Positions 1-5,832 of a stretch of DNA of 24,662 bases are shown here, one piece after another. The DNA comes from an uncultured Peptococcaceae bacterium (lineage in GTDB: Bacteria > Bacillota > Peptococcia > Peptococcales > Peptococcaceae). Position 1 is the first letter of the stretch, and each line of letters opens with the position of its first letter. Where the stretch lies: the NCBI GenBank assembly GCA_934229395.1, contig CAKQDL010000028.1, positions 1-24,662 on the forward strand, given 5' to 3'. A model generated the notes under the pieces. It searched no databases. It had not been told where the DNA came from and worked only from the letters and a program-made list of their open reading frames with translations. The position numbers and the translations under genes are program-made.

Positions 1-37
1 CTTTTATATTATACCGCATTTCTGGGCTAAATACGCG

Positions 38-167
38 AAAAAGGCCGCCGCTTGGCGACCTTTTTCGACAAGCTGAGACCAGCGCGCAACCGCTGGTCTT
101 TTTTTGTGCAAATTTAAGCGTTAAGCAAAAAGCTTATGCTGTCTCAATCTGCAACTATGTTCTTAGT
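38..167 (-). ncRNA. candidate short RNA or 5' leader (minus strand)
   Basis: No protein is supported here. A good minus-strand promoter (-35 CGTCAA on the plus strand at 197-202, -10 at 174-179) predicts a start near 167. Reading leftward, the RNA would contain a 9-bp hairpin (99-91 with 84-76) and then a second hairpin (60-54 with 49-43) followed by five U residues at 42-38. The second stem is fully paired only in the minus orientation (a U-G wobble there is an A-C mismatch on the plus strand), which supports minus-strand termination. The product would be about 130 nt. It matches no RNA family that I can name. It could instead be the attenuator leader of a gene beyond the left edge. Confidence 0.4.
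76..105 (+). terminator. rho-independent terminator, plus strand
   Basis: A perfect 9-bp stem, AGACCAGCG (76-84) with CGCTGGTCT (91-99), closes a 6-base loop and is followed by a run of T to 105. It would stop transcripts entering from beyond the left edge. On the minus strand the same hairpin lies inside the candidate short RNA. Confidence 0.6.
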
Positions 168-173
168 AGTTAA

Positions 174-202
174 ATTATAGCATTTCCACAGTAAGTCGTC
201 AA
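174..202 (-). promoter_or_regulatory. sigma-A type promoter, minus strand
   Basis: Read on the minus strand, the site is TTGACG, a 17-base spacer and TATAAT, with TGC just before the -10 (extended -10). It is one of the best promoter matches in the window. It points away from guaB toward the left edge and would start RNA near 167. Confidence 0.65.
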
Positions 203-304
203 CGATAAGCTTCGGCAAGAGAAACGGATAGGCAAAGTGGCGAAAGCCACTGCAGCTTGTCGAAAAAGGTATATTTTCAGCATAGGCGTGTATGCATTTG
301 TGAA

Positions 305-392
305 GCCTTCCCCCTCCCTTCGGGTACTAGCTTCGCGTCGGAATTAGTGGGTTTTCTGGAGCAAGGCGGAAGAAAACTCGGATGAGGGTGTG
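305..392 (+). repeat. dispersed hairpin repeat, diverged copy 1
   Basis: The segment begins with GCCTTCCCCCTC and ends with CGGATGAGGG (379-388). Those ends match the better copies at 436-500 and 17129-17215, but the middle is different. It faces copy 2, so the two CGGATGAGG ends form an inverted pair about 52 bp apart. The assignment rests on the ends only. Confidence 0.4.
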
Positions 393-435
393 TTTTCACC
401 GCACTTTACTGGTAAATCGTTCATTCACGCTCCGC

Positions 436-500
436 GCATACCCCTCATCCGTCGGCTACGCCGCCACCTTCTCCCCAGGTGGAGAAAACTTTTGCTATCT
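436..500 (-). repeat. dispersed hairpin repeat, copy 2
   Basis: Read on the minus strand this contains GGAGAAGGTGGCG, a small hairpin (CGGC, 3-base loop, GCCG; 453-463) and GACGGATGAGG. The same two flanking blocks in the same order surround a different hairpin at 17153-17198. Conserved arms with a variable central stem are typical of non-coding repeats scattered in Bacillota intergenic regions. Confidence 0.6.
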
Positions 501-586
501 ATAGAAAGTTTTCTCTTTACATACACGTTTTGGGTTTTTCGACACACTGGGCGTTTCACCCTAGCGGTGGAACGCTATTTTCGCCG

Positions 587-613
587 CACAAAAAAGCGCT
601 CCGGAGAGCGCTT
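587..613 (-). terminator. guaB terminator
   Basis: On the minus strand, AAGCGCTC and GAGCGCTT (606-613 and 594-601 in plus coordinates) form a perfect 8-bp stem with a 4-base loop. It is followed by a T run, 7 bases after the guaB stop codon. Confidence 0.8.
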
Positions 614-620
614 GGATATC

Positions 621-2135
621 TTACATGTGGTTGGAGTTGAGGTCGGAGTTACGCAAGGTAACGTCGTGGGCACCGCCTTCTACGATGGAGGTTGCACTTA
701 CGAGGGTAAGACGAGCGTTTTCTTGAAGTTCCTTGATGCTCAAAACGCCGCAGTTGCACATGGTGGAGCGGATTTTGCTGAGAGAAAGTTGAACGTTGTC
801 CTTGAGGGAACCAGCGTATGGTACATAGGAGTCAACGCCTTCTTCGAAGGAAAGCTTGCTGTCGCCGCCCATGTCGTAACGTTGCCAGTTGCGTGCACGT
901 GCAGAGCCTTCGCCCCAGTATTCCTTCATGTAGTTGCCGCCAATGCGTACGCGGTTGGATGGGGATTCATCAAAACGAGCAAAGTAACGACCGAGCATGA
1001 TGAAGTCAGCACCCATAGCGAGAGCGAGGGTCATGTGGTAGTCGTATACAATACCACCATCGGAGCAAAGTGGAATATAAACGCCAGTTTCTTCGAAGTA
1101 TTCGTCACGTGCCTTTGCTACTTCAATAACAGCAGTTGCTTGGCCACGGCCAATACCCTTTTGTTCGCGGGTAATGCAGATGGAACCACCGCCGATACCA
1201 ATCTTTATAAAGTCAGCGCCGGCTTCGGCCAAATAACGGAAACCTTCAGCGTCTACAACGTTACCAGCACCAACCTTCACGTCGTCGCCGTAGTTTTCGC
1301 GAATCCAGTCGAGGGTGATTTTTTGCCATTCGGTGTAGCCTTCAGAAGAGTCGATGGTCAAAACGTCAACACCAGCTTCAACAAGAGCAGGTACACGTTC
1401 CGCATAGTCGCGGGTGTTGATACCAGCACCAACAATGTAGCGCTTGGACTTGTCATCCAAAAGCTCTAGTGGGTTTTCCTTGTTGGAATCATAGTCTTTG
1501 CGGAAGATGATGTAAAGGAGGTGTTGGTTTTCGTCAACGATAGGGAGCTGATTGAGCTTGTGATCCCAAATAAGGTCGTTTGCTTCAGGAAGGGTGGTGT
1601 GTTCGTTACCAACAATGAGTTTTTCAAATGGGGTCATAAATTCCTGTACCTGGGTGTCGCGAGGGGTGCGGGAAAGACGATAGTCACGGCTGGTGATGAT
1701 GCCCAAAAGCTTGCCGTTGGCACTACCGTCATCGGTAACAGCCATGGTGGAGTGGCCAGTCTTCTTGCGAAGCTCAAGCACATCTGCCAAGGTGTTGGTA
1801 GGGCTTAAGTTGGCATCGCTCACTACAAAGCCAGCCTTGTAATTTTTAACACGGCGAACCATAGCTGCTTGGTTTTCGATGGATTGGGAACCAAAGATAA
1901 AGGACACGCCGCCTTCCTTAGCGAGGGCAATGGCCAAGGTATCGTTGGATACAGCCTGCATAACAGCGCTGACTAGAGGAATGTTCAAAGAAAGAGCTGG
2001 TTCTTCGCCTTTTTTGAACTTAACAAGTGGGGTCTTGAGGCTGACGTTTGCAGGAACGCAGTCTTTAGAGGTAAAGCCGGGGATAAGAAGGTATTCGTTA
2101 AATGTACGTGATGGTTCATCGTAAATGTGTGCCAT
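621..2135 (-). CDS. guaB: IMP dehydrogenase
   Basis: It oxidises IMP to XMP with NAD, the first committed step of GTP synthesis, in the cytoplasm. The 504-residue length is normal. The (beta/alpha)8 barrel is interrupted by a CBS pair at about 105-220. The catalytic Cys320 sits in GGGSICITRE, the mobile flap carries RNWQRY with Arg419-Tyr420, and SDGG (358-361) binds the phosphate. The loop GGGSICITREQKGIGRGQ differs from the usual bacterial GPGSICTTR form and matches what I recall of the protozoan Tritrichomonas foetus enzyme over most of its length. The start is an ATG behind an AAGGAG site. It lies 36 bases downstream of the glyoxalase-like gene on the same strand, so the two are probably co-transcribed, and its own terminator follows. 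Confidence 0.97.
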   Translation of the reverse strand: MAHIYDEPSRTFNEYLLIPGFTSKDCVPANVSLKTPLVKFKKGEEPALSLNIPLVSAVMQAVSNDTLAIALAKEGGVSFIFGSQSIENQAAMVRRVKNYKAGFVVSDANLSPTNTLADVLELRKKTGHSTMAVTDDGSANGKLLGIITSRDYRLSRTPRDTQVQEFMTPFEKLIVGNEHTTLPEANDLIWDHKLNQLPIVDENQHLLYIIFRKDYDSNKENPLELLDDKSKRYIVGAGINTRDYAERVPALVEAGVDVLTIDSSEGYTEWQKITLDWIRENYGDDVKVGAGNVVDAEGFRYLAEAGADFIKIGIGGGSICITREQKGIGRGQATAVIEVAKARDEYFEETGVYIPLCSDGGIVYDYHMTLALAMGADFIMLGRYFARFDESPSNRVRIGGNYMKEYWGEGSARARNWQRYDMGGDSKLSFEEGVDSYVPYAGSLKDNVQLSLSKIRSTMCNCGVLSIKELQENARLTLVSATSIVEGGAHDVTLRNSDLNSNHM

Positions 2136-2171
2136 TGTTGTACTCCTTTCAAATTTTGTATGTGTTATGCT

Positions 2172-2555
2172 TTAAGCTTGTGCGTCGTGATCCTTTGGAA
2201 GGATTTCAATCCAGTAGTTGTCAGGGTCAGCAATAAAGTAGATGCCCATAGCAGGGTTTTCGAATACAATAACGCCAAGTGCCTTGTGAAGGGCATAAGC
2301 ATAAGCAAAATCGTCAGCTTCAAGAGCAAGGTGGAATTCGTTTTCACCGAGATTGTAAGGCTGTGGATGGTCGCGTAACCAAGTAAGCTCGAGCTTGTGC
2401 TTGGTGTTACCATCGCTGAGGTAGACAATGATAAAGCTGCCGTCTTCGGCTTCAATACGACTGTCTTCCTTTAGACCCAAGGTCTGATCATAAAAAGCAA
2501 GACTGTTTTCTAGATTGGTAACATTGATGTTGTTGTGCAAAAAAGAAAATTGCAT
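2172..2555 (-). CDS. glyoxalase I-like (VOC superfamily) protein
   Basis: A 127-residue single-domain vicinal-oxygen-chelate protein of lactoylglutathione-lyase size, likely a cytoplasmic metalloenzyme. The expected four metal ligands of glyoxalase I are visible: His7 in FLHNNINV, Glu56 in KLELTW, His75 in EFHLALEADD and Glu117 in YWIEILP. The FYxxxLGL motif typical of the first beta-alpha-beta unit is at 21-28. The likely role is methylglyoxal detoxification, but substrate cannot be assigned in this large family. GGAGGA lies 9 bases before the ATG. It is the first gene of a probable two-gene unit with guaB, starting from the divergent region shared with dnaB. Confidence 0.85.
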   Translation of the reverse strand: MQFSFLHNNINVTNLENSLAFYDQTLGLKEDSRIEAEDGSFIIVYLSDGNTKHKLELTWLRDHPQPYNLGENEFHLALEADDFAYAYALHKALGVIVFENPAMGIYFIADPDNYWIEILPKDHDAQA

Positions 2556-2591
2556 AGAATGAAATCCTCCTAAATGTCTTTAGTTGCTACT

Positions 2592-2610
2592 ATTCTAGCA
2601 CAAATTGTGC
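2592..2610 (-). promoter_or_regulatory. promoter with overlapping palindrome, glyoxalase-guaB
   Basis: On the minus strand, TGCTAGAAT is an extended -10 (2592-2600). A 13-bp palindrome, GCACAAATTGTGC (2598-2610), starts inside the TG extension and covers the spacer, so a bound dimeric regulator would block the promoter. The -35 is weak. The repressor is not identifiable from this window. Confidence 0.5.
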
Positions 2611-2662
2611 ATAAAATCATAAGAAATCACATTGTATTGATGATTTTTTTGTCCGCGAGTTG

Positions 2663-2671
2663 TGGTATACT
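2663..2671 (+). promoter_or_regulatory. extended -10 promoter of dnaB
   Basis: TGGTATACT is an extended -10, 30 bases before the dnaB ATG. A T-rich tract occupies the -35 position. The GGAGG ribosome site follows at about 2686-2691. Confidence 0.5.
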
Positions 2672-2700
2672 AAAAGAACATTTGTGGAGGAGGCCATCTC

Positions 2701-4047
2701 ATGAGCGAAAATTATTTAGAAAAGAACGTGCCCTACGCCGAGGAGGCAGAGGCAGGTATCATCTCAGCGATGTTTAAGGACCGCGAGGTTATTGGAGATG
2801 TGGTACAGCTGATTCGCGAAGGAGATTTCTACAAGCAGGAAAACGCCATTTTGTTTAAAACCATCGTGGAGCTTGACGAAGCCGGCCAAACCGTTGACCT
2901 CGTTACCATGACCAACAAGCTGCGCAAGGAAAATCTGCTCGAAAAAGCCGGAGGCATTTTTTATTTGGGCCAAATTGCCAACGCGCCGAGCACTGTCTAC
3001 AACATCAAGCAGTACGCTAAAATTGTCCAAGAAAAATCCACCATGCGCCAGCTCATCCAAATTTCTGAGCGCATTCGCAACCGTTGCTTTGAAGATGCTG
3101 AGCCAGTAGAAAGCATCCTAGACGATACAGAACGCCTCGTTTTGGATATTTCTAAGCAGCGCCAGCGCAACGACGTGACCCGCGTGGATGAAATCGTTGC
3201 CACAAACCTAGAAATGATTGAAGAAGCAGCCAAGGCTACCGATGAAATCACCGGTACGCCATCAGGCTTTATTGACCTTGATCACATGACCAACGGTTGG
3301 CAACGCAGCGACCTGATTATCCTAGCAGCCCGTCCTGCAATGGGCAAAACAGCCCTCTGCTTGAACATGGCCGCCAATGCCGCTGTTGATTTTGGCCGTC
3401 CGGTGGCCATCTTCAGCCTAGAAATGAGCAAGGAACAGCTCGTACAGCGTATGCTCGCCTCAGCTGCCCGCATCGACCAAAAGCGTTTGCGCACCGGCCA
3501 GCTCAATGCCGACGAATGGGGCGCCTTTATGCAAAAAATAGGCCCGCTTTCCTCAGCACCTATCTATATAGACGATACGCCAGCCATCACCATTCGCGAG
3601 CTCCGCGCCAAGGCGCGCCGTTTGCAAAGCCGTGAGGGCGATTTGGGTCTTATCCTTCTAGATTATTTGCAGCTGATGGGCGGCAGCGGCAACAGCGAAA
3701 GCCGTCAACAGGAAGTATCCGAAATTTCCCGTTCCCTCAAGGCTCTCGCCCGTGAGCTCAACGTGCCAATCATCGCCCTTTCACAGCTGAGCCGTAGTGT
3801 AGAGCAAACCAAGGACAAAAAACCGCAGCTCAGCCATTTGCGTGAATCCGGTTCCCTCGAGCAGGACGCCGACATCGTTGTCTTTATCCATCGTGAGGAA
3901 TATTATAATGAAGACACCGACCGTCGCGGCATAGCAGATATCATCATTGCCAAGCACAGAAACGGCCCAACAGGCACCATCGAGCTCGCATTCCAAAATG
4001 AACTCACACGCTTCGACAACCTCAGCCACGAAGCCAACTATATGTAA
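2701..4047 (+). CDS. dnaB: replicative DNA helicase DnaB
   Basis: The hexameric 5'-3' helicase that unwinds the replication fork and contacts primase. At 448 residues it has the normal family length. The N-terminal primase-interacting helical domain spans about 1-120 (VPYAEEAEAGIISAMF is the usual opening). The RecA-type motor follows a linker near 175. Walker A is ARPAMGKTAL at about 209-218, and Walker B/DNA-binding is LLDYLQLM near 320. SQLSRSVE and the arginine-finger region KHRNGPTG (about 425) are intact, and no intein is present. The gene is monocistronic: own promoter, strong GGAGG, and a terminator 8 bases after the stop. In many Bacillota dnaB lies beside rplI, which is absent here. 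Confidence 0.97.
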   Translation: MSENYLEKNVPYAEEAEAGIISAMFKDREVIGDVVQLIREGDFYKQENAILFKTIVELDEAGQTVDLVTMTNKLRKENLLEKAGGIFYLGQIANAPSTVYNIKQYAKIVQEKSTMRQLIQISERIRNRCFEDAEPVESILDDTERLVLDISKQRQRNDVTRVDEIVATNLEMIEEAAKATDEITGTPSGFIDLDHMTNGWQRSDLIILAARPAMGKTALCLNMAANAAVDFGRPVAIFSLEMSKEQLVQRMLASAARIDQKRLRTGQLNADEWGAFMQKIGPLSSAPIYIDDTPAITIRELRAKARRLQSREGDLGLILLDYLQLMGGSGNSESRQQEVSEISRSLKALARELNVPIIALSQLSRSVEQTKDKKPQLSHLRESGSLEQDADIVVFIHREEYYNEDTDRRGIADIIIAKHRNGPTGTIELAFQNELTRFDNLSHEANYM

Positions 4048-4054
4048 ACCATAC

Positions 4055-4077
4055 GGCGCAATTATGCGCCTTTTTTT
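4055..4077 (+). terminator. dnaB terminator
   Basis: GGCGCA (4055-4060), ATTA loop, TGCGCC (4065-4070) and seven T residues. Confidence 0.85.
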
Positions 4078-4528
4078 ACCCAAAGGGGTGTAAAAACCAG
4101 TCAATATCCGTCCAAAAGAGACGAATTGTGCAATAATTTAAAATGTTTGTTAATATAGGTTTTATTTATCGATAATGCATAAAATATTTTTCTACGCAAC
4201 TGAATAGATGCACGAAACAAATTGGCTAACCAATTCTCTTGGGGCTTAGGCTTTTATATAACACATAAAACCCTACATAAAGCAGTCGTTAGTGATTCTA
4301 TTGAAAAGTACAAAGGCGTTATGAAAGCATTCTGTTATCTGAATGTGGTTAACCACTATGGAAAATGGTCGCTTTGTTACTAAAATTGCGTTTTTCAGAG
4401 GGTCGCAATTCTGTGAAAAATGTGATAGATTAAATGTGCAGGATAAATCCGTTAGAGGAAACAAGAAGAAATCAAGAAGAACAACAAAATGCTAGTTGTA
4501 AAAATCAGAAAGTATGAGGTGTCTCTAA
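4078..4528 (+). other. gene-free region, 450 bp, upstream of aminotransferase
   Basis: No convincing gene. A possible promoter is TTGTTA (4147-4152), 18 bases, GATAAT (4171-4176), which would give a long leader of about 345 nt. Two inverted repeats are clear: AATTGG-ctaa-CCAATT near 4220-4235 and AATTGCG (4384-4390) with CGCAATT (4404-4410). A frame without a plausible start runs from about 4205 to 4384 and ends in YGKWSLCY; it reads protein-like in places and may be a decayed gene. The region is AT-rich compared with the flanking genes. Confidence 0.4.
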
Positions 4529-5719
4529 ATGAAATGCTCAAATCGTATCAGTGGTATGCAAGAATCTCCAATCCGTAAGCTCGTTCCTTATGCTAACAAG
4601 GCACGCGCAAATGGCAAAAAGGTTTACCCATTAAACATCGGTCAACCAGATATCCAAACTCCAGAAGGTTACTTCACAGCTATTAAGGATTTCAAGCAAG
4701 ACGTTCTTGCTTATGCAGATTCCCATGGCGACCAAGCGCTTCTCGATATCATCAGCGACTACTACAAAAAGAACGGCATGGACTTCGATGCAGACGATTT
4801 GCTTATCACAAACGGGGGTAGTGAAGCATTGTTGTTTGCCATGATTGCTGTTTGCGACCCAGGCGAAAGCGTTGTTGTAATCGAACCGTTCTACACCAAC
4901 TACAACGGCTTTGCTTCCGCTGTAAGCGTAAATGTAGAAGGTATTGTTACCACTGCTGAAAACGGCTATCGTCTTCCATCCAAGGAAGAAATGCTCGCTT
5001 CCATCAGCGACAAGGCTCGTGCCATCATCATCACCAACCCATCCAACCCTACTGGCGTTGTTTACACCAAAGAAGAACTCCAAATGGTTGCTGACATCTG
5101 CGTAGAACGTAACCTCTTCGTCATTGCTGACGAAGTTTATCGTGAATTCGTTTACGATGGCGAATACACCAGCCTTGCAGCCTTCCCAGAACTCCAAGAT
5201 CGTCTTATCATGATCGACTCTGTATCCAAGCGTTACAGCGCTTGCGGTGCACGTATCGGCTGCATTGGTAGCAAGAACAAAGAACTCATGGCAAACGTGC
5301 TCAAGCTCTGCCAAGGTCGTTTGTCCGTATCTACCCTCGACATGATTGGTGCGACTGAGCTCTACAAGACCCCAGTAAGCTACTTCGAAGAAGTAAATGC
5401 AGAATACATGAAGCGTCGTGACGTTGTTTACAAACGCCTCAATGCTATGCCTGGCGTTGTTTGCGCAAAGCCACAAGGTGCTTTCTATGTAGCTGTTAAG
5501 TTCCCAGTAGACGATGCAGAAAAATTCGTTATCTGGATGCTCGAAGAATTCGACCACAACGGCGAAAGCGTTATGATGGCGCCTCTCGCTAGCTTCTACT
5601 CCAAGCCTGGCTATGGCCAAGATGAAGCACGTATCGCTTATGTGCTCAACTGCGAAGAACTCGAAAAAGCTATGGATGCTCTCGAAGCAGGTCTTGCTGC
5701 ATACCCTGGCCGCAAATAA
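4529..5719 (+). CDS. PLP-dependent class I/II aminotransferase (aspartate aminotransferase-like)
   Basis: Transfers an amino group between an amino acid and a 2-oxo acid, using pyridoxal phosphate. At 396 residues it is a fold-type I enzyme. Schiff-base lysine is Lys234 in SVSKRYSACG, Asn170 lies in NPSNPTG, Asp201 and Tyr204 in DEVY bind the cofactor ring, and NGGSEA (95-100) is the phosphate-side turn. The opening RISGMQESPIRKL is common to Bacillota aspartate aminotransferase-like proteins. Substrate is not certain: aspartate is likeliest, with aromatic or branched-chain amino acids possible. Start ATG has GAGGTG upstream. Codon use is strongly biased (nearly all GAA and CAA), like gap, suggesting high expression. 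It is transcribed alone, convergent with carB. Confidence 0.9.
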   Translation: MKCSNRISGMQESPIRKLVPYANKARANGKKVYPLNIGQPDIQTPEGYFTAIKDFKQDVLAYADSHGDQALLDIISDYYKKNGMDFDADDLLITNGGSEALLFAMIAVCDPGESVVVIEPFYTNYNGFASAVSVNVEGIVTTAENGYRLPSKEEMLASISDKARAIIITNPSNPTGVVYTKEELQMVADICVERNLFVIADEVYREFVYDGEYTSLAAFPELQDRLIMIDSVSKRYSACGARIGCIGSKNKELMANVLKLCQGRLSVSTLDMIGATELYKTPVSYFEEVNAEYMKRRDVVYKRLNAMPGVVCAKPQGAFYVAVKFPVDDAEKFVIWMLEEFDHNGESVMMAPLASFYSKPGYGQDEARIAYVLNCEELEKAMDALEAGLAAYPGRK

Positions 5720-5752
5720 TCTAGTTGCATAACGTCGCCTAAGCGACTTCAG

Positions 5753-5788
5753 CCCACGTCTTAAGCTGCCATTAGACGTGGGTTTTTT
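5753..5788 (+). terminator. aminotransferase terminator
   Basis: CCCACGTCT (5753-5761) pairs perfectly with AGACGTGGG (5774-5782) across a 12-base loop, followed by six T residues. A smaller stem GTCGC/GCGAC lies just upstream. Confidence 0.85.
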
Positions 5789-5795
5789 GTGCACG

Positions 5796-5823
5796 AAAAT
5801 AGCCCCGCGAAAATCGCGGGGCT
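5796..5823 (-). terminator. carAB terminator
   Basis: AGCCCCGCGA (5801-5810) and TCGCGGGGCT (5814-5823) form a 10-bp stem, followed on the minus strand by ATTTT. It ends 9 bases before the carB stop codon and sits back to back with the aminotransferase terminator. Confidence 0.75.
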
Positions 5824-5832
5824 ATCGTTCTT

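Larger units (their letters stand above)
58..270. repeat. 18-bp perfect inverted repeat enclosing about 180 bp
   Basis: ACCTTTTTCGACAAGCTG at 58-75 is the exact reverse complement of 253-270. The core TTTTTCGACA..CTG occurs a third time at 535-549. The enclosed DNA carries the minus-strand promoter at 174-202. A small plus-strand stem with a GAAA tetraloop, AGTGGC/GCCACT, lies just inside the right arm near 236-251. No open frame or transposase is associated. Confidence 0.7.
1..620. other. gene-free region, 620 bp
   Basis: Open frames here lack ribosome binding sites and protein-like composition; the long plus-strand frame from 390 is the antisense shadow of guaB extended upstream. Contents are the short-RNA locus (38-202), a plus-strand terminator (76-105), an 18-bp inverted repeat, two dispersed repeat copies, a hairpin at 551-575 (GCGTTTCACC/GGTGGAACGC) and the guaB terminator. 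The density of stems suggests an accumulation site for non-coding repeats. Confidence 0.6.

Noticed and set aside
204..269. Possible c-di-GMP or other known riboswitch around the GAAA-capped stem
   Set aside because: A GAAA tetraloop stem and an outer helix (CGATAAGCT/AGCTTGTCG) can be drawn, but the conserved blocks of known aptamers do not line up, and no plus-strand gene follows.
390..1469. 359-codon plus-strand open frame
   Set aside because: It lies almost wholly antisense to guaB, has no ribosome site, and its composition follows the reverse complement of a conserved enzyme.
4273..4464. 63-codon minus-strand open frame
   Set aside because: No ribosome site, low-complexity composition, and no matching neighbours.
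4631..5794. 387-codon minus-strand open frame opposite the aminotransferase
   Set aside because: Shadow of a strongly codon-biased gene; the aminotransferase has all catalytic motifs and a ribosome site, while this frame has neither.
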